Assembly: GCA_016714225.1 (NCBI GenBank)
Contig: JADJNS010000023.1
Location: 1-64,000, forward strand
Length of the DNA: 64,000 bases
From: Archangiaceae bacterium
GTDB lineage: Bacteria > Myxococcota > Myxococcia > Myxococcales > Myxococcaceae
Direction of reading: 5' to 3'
The number at the start of each line of letters is the position of its first letter. Within the stretch, counting starts at the first letter, position 1. Shown piece after piece: positions 52,197-60,074 of this stretch. The notes below the pieces were generated by a model. That model was not told where the DNA came from, searched no databases, and was given only the letters and a program-made list of their open reading frames with translations. The position numbers were made by a program, and so were the translations under genes.

Positions 52197-52634
52197 TCAG
52201 TGGCGGCCGAGAAAATGCCGCGCCGAGAGGGCCTCGAGCGCGCGGCGGGCCTCGCGCACCCGCACCGCCACGTCAGAGTCGGGGCCGCGGTCTTCGTACT
52301 GCCGCGCGCGCGAAATCGCCGAGCCCGGCCCCGGCACCAGGGTGTCGATGACCTGCCGCAGCGCGCGCAGCTCGTTCACCAGCTCGGTCGCTTCGTCGAG
52401 GCCGACCTCGCCGCTCTCCAGCGCGCGCCCCAGCATGCACACGAAGTGCGCGCAGCCCTTGGGCCGCTGCGCGTAGACCGAGCACCTGCAGTCGGCCTGG
52501 AGCTTGGGGCACGGCTGCCGAATCACTCCGCCCAGCTGCAGCCGCTTCTCTTCGTCGGGCGTCAGCGCCACGTGGGTGAACAGCGTGCCGTCGCAGCACA
52601 GCCCACAGCGAAGGCACAGCGTCTCGAGCGACAC
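52197..52634 (-). CDS. YkgJ-type CxxC-cluster protein
   Basis: 145 residues from GTG 52634 (VSLETLCLRCGLCC); the open frame upstream to 52850 is antisense to exonuclease III. The CLRCGLCCDGTLFTHV start, then PCPKLQADCRCSVYAQRP and CAHFVCMLG, follows the YkgJ/UPF0153 pattern of eight Cys expected to bind Fe-S or Zn. The C-terminus is a helical tail. Cytoplasmic; function unknown in most organisms. Starts 29 bp from the divergent exonuclease III gene. Confidence 0.78.
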   Translation of the reverse strand: MSLETLCLRCGLCCDGTLFTHVALTPDEEKRLQLGGVIRQPCPKLQADCRCSVYAQRPKGCAHFVCMLGRALESGEVGLDEATELVNELRALRQVIDTLVPGPGSAISRARQYEDRGPDSDVAVRVREARRALEALSARHFLGRH

Positions 52635-52662
52635 GAACGGCCATGTTACATGAGCGCCAGAG

Positions 52663-53442
52663 GTGCGAATCGCGTCGTGGAACATCAACGGGCTGAGGGC
52701 CGCGATGCGCAAGGGCTTCGCGCAGTGGCTCGACGACACCCGCCCCGACGTGGTCTCGGTGCAGGAGATTCGCGCCCACCCGCACCAGCTCGAGGCCGAG
52801 CTCGAGCGGCTCAAGCCGCGGCACGTGCACCTCACGCCGGCGCAGCGCAAGGGCTACAGCGGCCTCGCGCTGCTCGCGCACCGCCCGCCCGACGAGCTGC
52901 ACGTCAGCCTCGAGCGGCGCCGCTTCGACGTCGAGGGTCGCTTTCAGCTCGCGCGCTACGGCCGGCTCTGGGTCTGCAACGTCTACGTGCCCTCGGGAAA
53001 CGGCGTCGAGCGCGACCTCTCGCGCACCCCGTACAAGCTCGCCTTTCTGCGCCGCCTGCGCGAGCGGCTCGAGCCCCTGCGCGCTGCGAATGCGCAGGTG
53101 CTGGTGATGGGCGACTTCAACATCGCGCACCAGGACATCGACCTCGCCCGCCCGCGCGACAACCGCCACAACAGCGGCTTTCTGCCGAAGGAGCGGCGCG
53201 CGCTGCAGGGCTGGCTCGACGCGGGGTGGCGCGACACCTTTCGCGAGGTGCACGGCCCGGTGGGCGGCCACTACTCGTGGTGGAGCCAGCGCATCGGCGT
53301 GCGCGACAAGAACGTCGGCTGGCGCATCGACCTGGTGCTGGCCACCCCTGCGGCGATGAAGCGGGTGCGCGAGGCGTTCATCGAGCGCGAGGTGCGCGGC
53401 TCGGACCACTGCCCGGTGGGCGTGGTGCTGAAGGGCGATTAG
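52663..53442 (+). CDS. xthA: Exodeoxyribonuclease III
   Basis: 259 residues from GTG 52663. Endonuclease/exonuclease/phosphatase fold with all expected catalytic blocks: ASWNINGLRA (Asn), VVSVQEIRA (metal-binding Glu), YGRLWVCNVYVPSG (Tyr), LVMGDFNIAHQDIDL (Asp-Asn) and GSDHCPVGVVL (Asp-His). Base-excision repair AP endonuclease and 3'-5' exonuclease, acting on DNA in the cytoplasm. Length is typical. Its stop overlaps the convergent lipoprotein gene by 4 bp. Confidence 0.93.
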   Translation: MRIASWNINGLRAAMRKGFAQWLDDTRPDVVSVQEIRAHPHQLEAELERLKPRHVHLTPAQRKGYSGLALLAHRPPDELHVSLERRRFDVEGRFQLARYGRLWVCNVYVPSGNGVERDLSRTPYKLAFLRRLRERLEPLRAANAQVLVMGDFNIAHQDIDLARPRDNRHNSGFLPKERRALQGWLDAGWRDTFREVHGPVGGHYSWWSQRIGVRDKNVGWRIDLVLATPAAMKRVREAFIEREVRGSDHCPVGVVLKGD

Positions 53443-54179
53443 CGCATCGCCGCGAGCGGCACCGACCAGAGCTTCTCGGCGTCGAGCACCAGCAGCTTGT
53501 CACCATCGAGCGCGAGGCCGGTGATGTCCGACCCGACGTCGAGCGAGAAGGTCTTGCTCACCCGCTGCGCGTTCGCGTCGTAGAGGTAGAGCGTCGACTT
53601 CCACGCGAGCCAGATGCGCTCGCGAGACTCGACCGCGATGCCGCCTGCCTGCATCTCGGGGTCGGGCAGCACCTGCCACTCGAGCGGGTCTGCCCGGTCG
53701 ACGGCGAAGACGCCGAGCAGGGCCCGGCCGGTGCGCACGCCGGCCTTGAACGTCTGGGGCTGCACGTAGAGCTGCTGCGCGGCGCGGTCGAAGCCGACCA
53801 CGTAGCTGCGCTGCGAGAGGTCGGGCTGCAACGCAGGCCCGCCGGGCAGGTAGCAGAAGCGGTTGAGCAGCTGGTGGTCGGCGATGCGAAACACGAACCC
53901 GTCGTTCTCTCGAATGAACGCGATGCGCTCGGCATCGAGCGACACCAGGTCGTCGTAGAAGCCCACGTCGTGGAGAACGCCCTGGCCCTGCGCGTCGACG
54001 ACGCCATAGTCCTGCTTGAGCCACAGCCGCTGCTGGGTCTCCGGCACCACCGTGACCCCGAGCAGTTGCTCGAGCGCGGGCCGCCCCTCTTCGGGCTGCA
54101 TCGGCACGTGTACCGGGGCGGGCACGCCGCACGCGGTGAGCAGCAAGCCGAGAATCAGTTGATGGTGATGGGCGCGCAC
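53439..54179 (-). CDS. Lipoprotein with WD-like beta-propeller repeats
   Basis: 246 residues from GTG 54179; lipobox LLLTAC. It overlaps the upstream gene by 25 bp, and a CTG at 54158 would give a CTGA overlap instead. Repeats such as ERIAFIRENDGFVFRIADHQ, RAAQQLYVQPQTFKAGVRTG and ERIWLAWKSTLYLYDANAQR are strand-rich and propeller-like. ITGLALDGDKLLVLDAEKLW closes the domain. Probably a periplasmic or outer-membrane lipoprotein; translated with the two genes upstream. Confidence 0.7.
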   Translation of the reverse strand: MRAHHHQLILGLLLTACGVPAPVHVPMQPEEGRPALEQLLGVTVVPETQQRLWLKQDYGVVDAQGQGVLHDVGFYDDLVSLDAERIAFIRENDGFVFRIADHQLLNRFCYLPGGPALQPDLSQRSYVVGFDRAAQQLYVQPQTFKAGVRTGRALLGVFAVDRADPLEWQVLPDPEMQAGGIAVESRERIWLAWKSTLYLYDANAQRVSKTFSLDVGSDITGLALDGDKLLVLDAEKLWSVPLAAMR

Positions 54180-55096
54180 GTCGAGACCCCCGCTCCAACG
54201 ATGGTGCGCCCGGTGCTGCCCAGCGCGGTGGTGATGACTCCGGTGCCGGCCTTCATCTCGTAGACCTTGGTCGACTGGTCGGAGTCGCGCTTCAAGAAAA
54301 TCCAGAAGCTGCCGCCCCAGAACGCGAACGCCCAACCCTCGGCCATGCCCTGCAGTTCGCCCGCAGGGAAGGTGGTGGGGTACGCGCCGGTGGTCTTGTC
54401 GATGCGCGCGACGAACGGAGCGGTGCCTACGCCGGTGTCGGGGAAGAAGCCCCACAGCTGCGCGTCACCGGTGCCGGTGAGCTCGGGCCACCCCACGATG
54501 TTGCCGACGGTCGACGGCATGAAGGTGTTGACGTCGAGGCGGGCCAGCTTCGGAGTCGACGTGGTGCCCAACCCACCCGAGATGAACAACGTGTCGGTGG
54601 TGCCGCCCACCGCGTCGGCAGAGAAGCCCATGCCGAACAGCTTGTACGAGGTCGACGCCGCAAACGCGGTCTTGGTGCAGGCCAGGTTGTTGGTCGAGAC
54701 GCGGAACAGCTCACCGTCGTCGTAGAGCACGTAGGCGAACGCGTCGCGCGCCACCGCCATCGAGAACGGCTGCGCGCCGAAGTTGGCCTCGCAGTTCAGC
54801 ACCCCGATGTCGCGAAACGTCTTGGTGCGCGGGTCGAACGCCGAGAACAGCCGGTTGCTCGACACCACGTACACGGTCTTCGCGTCGTCCGAGCAGCCAT
54901 CGCCCGCGCCGCCGCTGCCGCCGCTGCTGCCGCTGCCGCCGGTGCCGGCCGCCGAGCCTCCGCTGCCGCCCGAGCCACCGGTCGCGCCGCTGCCGCCGGC
55001 GCGCCCGCCGCCGGTGCCGGTGCCGCCGATGGTGCTCTCGTTCGGCCCGCACCCGACGACCACCGCCAGCATCACCACCCAGAGAAGTTTCTGCAT
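54155..55096 (-). CDS. Lipoprotein with Gly-rich linker and beta-propeller
   Basis: 313 residues from ATG 55096, one base overlapping the PilZ gene stop (TGATG). Lipobox VVVGC. The linker is GGTGTGGGRAGGSGATGGSG continuing to about residue 66. The body has repeated VYVVSSNRLFSAFDPRTKTF, LFRVSTNNLACTKTAF and DTLFISGGLGTTSTPKLARL, resembling a six-bladed propeller. The pair with the gene at 53439 shares this fold. Likely surface-displayed. Confidence 0.7.
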   Translation of the reverse strand: MQKLLWVVMLAVVVGCGPNESTIGGTGTGGGRAGGSGATGGSGGSGGSAAGTGGSGSSGGSGGAGDGCSDDAKTVYVVSSNRLFSAFDPRTKTFRDIGVLNCEANFGAQPFSMAVARDAFAYVLYDDGELFRVSTNNLACTKTAFAASTSYKLFGMGFSADAVGGTTDTLFISGGLGTTSTPKLARLDVNTFMPSTVGNIVGWPELTGTGDAQLWGFFPDTGVGTAPFVARIDKTTGAYPTTFPAGELQGMAEGWAFAFWGGSFWIFLKRDSDQSTKVYEMKAGTGVITTALGSTGRTIVGAGVSTCAPITIN

Positions 55097-55590
55097 CACA
55101 CGCCCATCTGTTTGAGGCCCCACTGCACGGCATCGCGCAGCTGACGGCCTTCGCGCAAGCCCTGCAGGTGCGCTTTCTCGAGCAGCTGCGGCAGTTGGGG
55201 GTTGGGCTTGCTCAGCGCCAGCGAGAACTGAATCTGCGAGTAGCTCTTCTTCACCTGAGCGACCAGGTCGCGAATCGCCTCTCGGGTGGTCGACGAGACG
55301 GTGAGAAAGCGGCAGCCCACCCCGGTGATGTCGCGCTTGCCTCGAAAGTCGCCCAGGTCGGCGGTGTAGCGCACCTCGGCCTCGGCGGTGTGCGGGCCCT
55401 TGCCGGGAATGTCGAACGAGAGCTTGAGCCGGGTCTCTTTGGGGGGCGGAGCCTGCAGCTGCACGAAGGCGCCGCCCTCGCTGATCAGCAGCACCTGGGT
55501 CTCGACCTCGGCCCCCGGCCACATCGCGCGGGCGGTGAGCTTCACCGGAGCCCGCGGCTGCCTCTGGCGGTTGTTGTGAAACGAAATCAC
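55096..55590 (-). CDS. PilZ-domain protein
   Basis: 164 residues from ATG 55590 with GGAGG upstream. RQRQPRAPVKLTARAM supplies the basic RxxxR-type segment, and LLISEGGAFVQLQ supplies the (D/N)xSxxG-like loop as ISEGG, so c-di-GMP binding is plausible but the Asp is not canonical. DITGVGCRFLTVSSTTREAI closes the fold, and a ~50-residue helical tail follows. Cytoplasmic, predicted c-di-GMP receptor or a non-binding PilZ scaffold. First gene of an operon with two lipoproteins. Confidence 0.75.
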   Translation of the reverse strand: MISFHNNRQRQPRAPVKLTARAMWPGAEVETQVLLISEGGAFVQLQAPPPKETRLKLSFDIPGKGPHTAEAEVRYTADLGDFRGKRDITGVGCRFLTVSSTTREAIRDLVAQVKKSYSQIQFSLALSKPNPQLPQLLEKAHLQGLREGRQLRDAVQWGLKQMGV

Positions 55591-55644
55591 CGGTGACCTC
55601 CGCGCAGCAGGCCACCAGCATACAGCGCCGACTTCGGCCGTGCG

Positions 55645-56244
55645 TCAGCGCCGCGCGCCGGTGACGCGCGCGCGCGAGAAGGTGATGCCCTTCTGCACGC
55701 TCTTCACCACCGCGCCCTGCTGGGGGCCGTGCACCAGCATCGCGGGCAGGTGCCCCCCCGGGTCCGAGAACAGCTCGTAGGTGAGGTGGGTGCCGGTGGC
55801 GGTGGGCTCGAAGAGCCAGTAGCCCTTCACCGCAGACAGCCTCACCCAGCCCTTCTGCAGCGGCGGCGCCTTCTCGTTCGAAGTGAAGAACTCGACCTTG
55901 CAGCTGCCGTCGCTCTTCTTGATGCGCTTCACCGTGAAGGCGAAGTCGCGCGGCGGCACGGTCGGCGGCGTCTTCACCTGGTCGTAGACGACGCGGGTGT
56001 CGCCGTGGTCCTCGAGCACCTGGCGCGATTTGAGCTCCTCGTGGTCCTTGCTGACCGAGCCCCAGTCGTAGGTGCCCTCGCAGAGCGCATCGACGGTCAC
56101 GTCGGTGTCGGTGGTGGCGCGGTAGTTGAAGTAGGGGTTGTTCGGGACGACCTGGCGAGCGAGCGAGACACCGTCAGCCGAAGAGACCGGCTCCCAGTTC
56201 GCATCCGCTGTCAGTAACAAGAGAGGCAAGGAGAGGAGAATCAT
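55645..56244 (-). CDS. START-domain lipid-binding-like secreted protein
   Basis: 199 residues from ATG 56244; TTG 56253 overlaps the MscS gene. A signal peptide (LLSLPLLLLTADA) is followed by a START/polyketide-cyclase-like fold: YRATTDTDVTVDALCEGTYD, VYDQVKTPPTVPPRDFAFTV, GYWLFEPTATGTHLTYELFS and PGGHLPAMLVHGPQQGAVVK. Bacterial START proteins bind lipids or sterols in a central cavity. With squalene-type enzymes elsewhere in the window a triterpenoid ligand is possible but unproven. Follows the MscS-cNMP gene. Confidence 0.78.
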   Translation of the reverse strand: MILLSLPLLLLTADANWEPVSSADGVSLARQVVPNNPYFNYRATTDTDVTVDALCEGTYDWGSVSKDHEELKSRQVLEDHGDTRVVYDQVKTPPTVPPRDFAFTVKRIKKSDGSCKVEFFTSNEKAPPLQKGWVRLSAVKGYWLFEPTATGTHLTYELFSDPGGHLPAMLVHGPQQGAVVKSVQKGITFSRARVTGARR

Positions 56245-56249
56245 TCTCC

Positions 56250-57776
56250 TCAATCAATAAGACCGAAGAAGCCGCGGATCTTTTCCAGCAGCGCTGTTTC
56301 CGAACCGCGCATCTGCTTGAGCTTGGCGGCCGCGGTAACACCTTCACGAACGGCGAGGAGCTCGGCGCGGCGGCGGGTCAGCACTTCGGCGATCTGCTCG
56401 GCAAGCGCCGGCCGTTCTTTCAGAACCTCGCGGAACGTCGATTTCTCGAGTCGAAAACATTCGGTATCGGTGACGGCCACCACCGTGGCGGCGCGTGGCT
56501 CTCCGGTCATCAGCGACATCTCGCCGAAGAACGTCGGGCCGGTGAGCCGGGCCACCTCTTTCTCGACCCCACCCTCACCCACCCGCACCGCGGCTTCGCC
56601 CTCTTCCAGCACGTAGAGCCAGTGGGCCTCGGCGCCCTGCCGGGTCATCACCTCGCCATGGGCGAAAGGGGTGTGGCGCAGCCCGCGCGCCAGCTGCAGC
56701 TTCTCTTCGGGCTTCAGGTCTTTGAACAGGTCGAGCCGGTCGAGCAGCCGCACCCGCCGCTCGAGCTGCAGGCGGGTCTTCCCCTCGGCGCGGTCGGCCG
56801 ACTCTTCGGTGACGAACACCGCATGGGCGGGTATCGACAGCCGCATGCCGGCGCGCTGCAGCGCGAAGTAGATGACGGTGCGCACCTCTGAGTCGGTGGC
56901 ATCGGTCGACTGCATGTCGGTGAGCCAGTAGCGCACCGCGTAACGCCCAAAGCTCTCCGACAGCTCGGTGAGCACCACGTTGGGCGCCGGGTCGCCGGCC
57001 ACGCGCTCGAGGCGGGCGTTCTTCAGCGCCGCCACCACGCAGTCGATGACGTCGGTGGGCGGGTAGCGCCAGTCGACGTTGAAGGTGACCCAGCGGCGCC
57101 ACGGCTTGGGCACCCCGCCGTGCCGCCCCAGCACCTGCACCTGCGACTTCATCAGCACCGAGTTGGGCACCAGCACCGTCTCCCAGTTGCGGGTCTCGAC
57201 CGCGGTGTGGCGCCAGCGAATCTCGGTGACCTTGCCCTGAACGTCGCCGACCTTGATCCAGTCGCCGACCCCGATGGAGTTGTCGACCTGCAGCGCGAGG
57301 CCCCCCGCCACGTTGCCGATGACGTCTTGCAGCGAGAAGCCGAGCACCGCGGTGAAGACCGCCGAGGTGGCGATGAGGCCCGAGAGGTTCACCCCCGCGC
57401 GCGAGGCGACGGTGACCGCGGTGACCAGCGCCGCCCCCGCCACGATGACGTCTTGCAGAATGCGCGGGGTCTCGAGGCGCACCCGCGGCAGCGCCACCGA
57501 GAACAGCACCGCGGCAATCGAGCCCACCACCGCGATGCCGCCCGCCACCGAGCCGGTGACGTGAAAGTCGTGGTGAATCTCTCCGCCGAGCGCGCGCGAG
57601 GCGGCGGCGATGAGCCAGCACACCAGGTGCACGATGACGAGAAAGGTGAGCGACTTGAGCCGCGACCGCTGGGTCGAGAACGCGCGCACCAGCGTCACCG
57701 AGACGAGGAACACCGCCAGCACCCACAAGGTGCGGCCCTCTGCACCTTCCTGACCCAGCGCGTCCCAGAACGCCAT
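56250..57776 (-). CDS. MscS-like channel with C-terminal cyclic-nucleotide-binding domain
   Basis: 508 residues from ATG 57776; the open frame upstream to 58007 was excluded. Transmembrane helices (WVLAVFLVSVTLVRAF; LVIVHLVCWLIAAASRAL; GIAVVGSIAAVLFSVALP) precede the MscS pore helix (LIATSAVFTAVLGFSLQDVI then GNVAGGLAL) and beta domain (SIGVGDWIKVGDVQGKVTEI). The C-terminal ~130 residues are a cNMP-binding domain (LYVLEEGEAAVRVGEGGVEK; TFFGEMSLMTGEPRAATVVA). Gating by cAMP/cGMP as well as tension is plausible. The arrangement is known in bCNG-type channels. Confidence 0.88.
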   Translation of the reverse strand: MAFWDALGQEGAEGRTLWVLAVFLVSVTLVRAFSTQRSRLKSLTFLVIVHLVCWLIAAASRALGGEIHHDFHVTGSVAGGIAVVGSIAAVLFSVALPRVRLETPRILQDVIVAGAALVTAVTVASRAGVNLSGLIATSAVFTAVLGFSLQDVIGNVAGGLALQVDNSIGVGDWIKVGDVQGKVTEIRWRHTAVETRNWETVLVPNSVLMKSQVQVLGRHGGVPKPWRRWVTFNVDWRYPPTDVIDCVVAALKNARLERVAGDPAPNVVLTELSESFGRYAVRYWLTDMQSTDATDSEVRTVIYFALQRAGMRLSIPAHAVFVTEESADRAEGKTRLQLERRVRLLDRLDLFKDLKPEEKLQLARGLRHTPFAHGEVMTRQGAEAHWLYVLEEGEAAVRVGEGGVEKEVARLTGPTFFGEMSLMTGEPRAATVVAVTDTECFRLEKSTFREVLKERPALAEQIAEVLTRRRAELLAVREGVTAAAKLKQMRGSETALLEKIRGFFGLID

Positions 57777-57909
57777 CGGCCGGCCGAGAATAGGGCCAAG
57801 CAGGTGGCCTGTCGCGAAACGGGCGCGTACGACCGCGGCGAAGACGGTGTGCTGATCCGCCGCTCGAGGCGCGCCCGTCACCCGGTTGTCGACTAAGCTA
57901 CAGCCCGAA

Positions 57910-58290
57910 ATGGTGAACCTGCAGGCAGGCGATTTGACCATCGAGGTCGACGAGCGCACCCCCGGCGTGCTGGTCGCCACCTGGCTGGGTCGCAGCAACA
58001 ACCGCAACCCGGCCGCGGTGCTGCACCCGTGGTTCGACCAGCTGTTCAGCTACGCGCGCGAGAAGGCCGCGGCCATCGAGATGCGCTTCGAGCGGGTCGA
58101 GCACTTCAACTCGTCGACCATCGCGGTGCTGATTCAGCTGATCACCTCGGCCCAAGACCGCAACCTGAAGCTGACCGTGCGCTACGACGCCAGCGCCCGC
58201 TGGCAGACCCTGTCGTTCGACGCCCTCAAGCGCGCGATGCGGCCGTTCGAAGGTGGCGGCAACGCCACCGTCAACTTCGTCGGGGCTTGA
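57910..58290 (+). CDS. SiaC-like STAS-family protein (paralogue 1)
   Basis: 126 residues from ATG 57910. RFERVEHFNSSTIAVLIQLI then TSAQDRNLKLTVRYDASARW match the SiaC/DUF1987 family. HFNSST (65-70) corresponds to the NTSS region that holds the phosphorylated Thr68 of Pseudomonas SiaC, here Ser68. In Sia systems this protein is switched by the SiaB kinase and SiaA phosphatase and, unphosphorylated, activates the SiaD diguanylate cyclase. Its stop abuts that of a second SiaC-like gene on the other strand (TGATCA). Confidence 0.75.
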   Translation: MVNLQAGDLTIEVDERTPGVLVATWLGRSNNRNPAAVLHPWFDQLFSYAREKAAAIEMRFERVEHFNSSTIAVLIQLITSAQDRNLKLTVRYDASARWQTLSFDALKRAMRPFEGGGNATVNFVGA

Positions 58291-58683
58291 TCAGCTCATC
58301 CGCTCGGGGGCGTCACCCGAGTCGACCCGGTGCACCTCGACCAGGCCGCTCGAGCGGTTGAGCAGCGAGATGGCCTCGAAGTTGTGGCCCTGCCAGCGCT
58401 GCGAGCCGTTGTAATAGAGCACCAGCTTCACGGCCTTCTGGCCGCACTTCTCGATGAAGCGCAGCAGGGTCGCGACGGTCGACGAGTTGAAGTGACCGAG
58501 GTCTTCGAAGTGCAGCTCGAGCACCAGCTTGCGGGTCGAGGCCTCGGCCACCGCCAGCTCGAGAAAGGGCCGCAGGCCCACGCTGGGGTCGCGGCTGTTG
58601 GAAGAGCCCTTCCACCGCTGCACGAGCTTGCCGTCAGCCTCTTGCACCTCGATGTTCAAGTCGCCCAGCGCCAGACCGTGCAT
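58291..58683 (-). CDS. SiaC-like STAS-family protein (paralogue 2)
   Basis: 130 residues from ATG 58683. LHFEDLGHFNSSTVATLLRF then IEKCGQKAVKLVLYYNGSQR, with Ser67 at the phosphosite. The C-terminal tail is longer than in paralogue 1 (LVEVHRVDSGDAPERMS). It starts 11 bp after the PP2C stop on the same strand, so it is the last gene of the module 61950-58291. The convergent paralogue 1 shares the family and differs in sequence, so the two are probably not redundant. Confidence 0.75.
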   Translation of the reverse strand: MHGLALGDLNIEVQEADGKLVQRWKGSSNSRDPSVGLRPFLELAVAEASTRKLVLELHFEDLGHFNSSTVATLLRFIEKCGQKAVKLVLYYNGSQRWQGHNFEAISLLNRSSGLVEVHRVDSGDAPERMS

Positions 58684-58694
58684 GGCGCGAGAAC

Positions 58695-60074
58695 CTACTC
58701 GACCCGCCGCAGCAGCACGAGGGTCTGATCGTCGTCGGTGCGCGCGGCAAACTGCCTCACCTCGTCGAGCAGCTCGGCCACCGCGCGAGGCAGCGACACC
58801 TTGCCCGCCACCCGCGCGAACGCCTTGCGCAGCCGGTCTTCGCCGAAGAACTCGCCCCGCGCGTTACAGGCCTCGGTGACGCCGTCGGTGTAGAGCAGAA
58901 TCCAGTCGCCCATCTTCACCCCGATGGTCTGGTCTTCCACCGCGTTGCGCACGTCGTCGACCACGCCGATCCACGTGCCCTGGTTCGAGAGGGTCTCGAC
59001 CCGGTCTGCCGCCGCCCGCCACACCAGAATGTCCTGGTGCTTGCCCGCCACCGTCACCGACTCTCTGTCGAGGCGGAACACGTTCAGGGTCATGTAGCGG
59101 GTGCCGCCCAGGCGCGAGACGTTCTCGCGAATCACCGAGTTGGTGTGCACGAACACCTCGCTCGGCTTGCGACCGGGCAGGTCGTTCACCAGGGTCGCGA
59201 TGGTGGTCTGGGTCATCATCATCACCAGGCCCGACTCGACGCCGTGGCCCGACACGTCGCCGATGGTCACCCAGTGCTCGCCCTGCCGGGTCTCGAGAAA
59301 GTCGTAGTAGTCGCCGCCCACCTCTTCGGCGGGCCGCATCACCGCCTCGGCCTCGTACCCGCCCAGCCGCCGGTTCTTGGGCAACAGCGCGGTCTGAATG
59401 CGCTGGGCGACCTCCATCTCGCTCCACAGCTTGTCGCGCGCCAGCTTCAGGTCCTGCCGCGAGGTCTCGAGCGAGGTGTTGGTGTCTTCGAGCGCGGCGC
59501 GCAGGCGAAACTCGCCCTGCAGCAGGCGGTAGCGGGTCTCGCTCAAGGCCACCACCAGCACCACCGACGAGAGCAGAAAGTAGAGGTTGTTCACCACCGC
59601 GCTGGCAGTGAAGTCGCCACCCAGCGCGAGGTTCGCGACCACGTACAGCCCGACCGCGAGCAAGCCGTTCATCGCCGCGTGAAACGAGCGCCACGGCAAG
59701 AGCACGTTGATGGGGAAAATCACCAGCATCAGCCCGGCGTAGTAGGCCGAGTTGAAGCCCCCCAGGTCGACCGTCATCCACACGATCATGCCGGCGACCA
59801 GAAAGCTCAGCACGTACCCGTGCACGAACGAGAAGCGCGAGGGCCGGGTCGAGCGCAGAATCAGGTACTGCACCAGCGAGGTGGCGGTCGCCGCCGCGCG
59901 GTACGCCGCGAACTTGCGCAAGAGCTCGGTCGGCATGGTGACGTAGTCGAGCAGCAGGAACAGCGGCACCAGCACCACGCCCGCGATGGCGAGAATCTTC
60001 ATCCAGTCGTGGATGAGCACGTCGCGGTACTCGTCGAAGCGCGCGGTCTTCTGTACGGGCTGACCGGCGTTCAT
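58695..60074 (-). CDS. SiaA-like membrane PP2C (SpoIIE) phosphatase
   Basis: 459 residues; ATG 60074 is ATGA-coupled to the upstream gene. Six hydrophobic helices (about 25-185: LAIAGVVLVPLFLLLDYV; YVLSFLVAGMIVWM; LYVVANLALGG) and a coiled linker precede a SpoIIE-type PP2C domain (about 235-459): AEEVGGDYYDFLETRQGEHW, TIGDVSGHGVESGLVMMMTQ, LYTDGVTEACN and DDQTLVLLRR, with the Asp metal ligands. Protein phosphatase acting on Ser/Thr-phosphorylated STAS proteins. The SiaA homologue has a different sensor; here it is a multi-pass module. Confidence 0.85.
   Translation of the reverse strand: MNAGQPVQKTARFDEYRDVLIHDWMKILAIAGVVLVPLFLLLDYVTMPTELLRKFAAYRAAATATSLVQYLILRSTRPSRFSFVHGYVLSFLVAGMIVWMTVDLGGFNSAYYAGLMLVIFPINVLLPWRSFHAAMNGLLAVGLYVVANLALGGDFTASAVVNNLYFLLSSVVLVVALSETRYRLLQGEFRLRAALEDTNTSLETSRQDLKLARDKLWSEMEVAQRIQTALLPKNRRLGGYEAEAVMRPAEEVGGDYYDFLETRQGEHWVTIGDVSGHGVESGLVMMMTQTTIATLVNDLPGRKPSEVFVHTNSVIRENVSRLGGTRYMTLNVFRLDRESVTVAGKHQDILVWRAAADRVETLSNQGTWIGVVDDVRNAVEDQTIGVKMGDWILLYTDGVTEACNARGEFFGEDRLRKAFARVAGKVSLPRAVAELLDEVRQFAARTDDDQTLVLLRRVE

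Noticed and set aside
50760..54263. Plus-strand open frame of 1167 codons
   Set aside because: Overlaps the MopE-type lipoprotein, YkgJ-like, exonuclease III and a minus-strand lipoprotein, all with clear motifs; the translation is Arg-rich and domainless.
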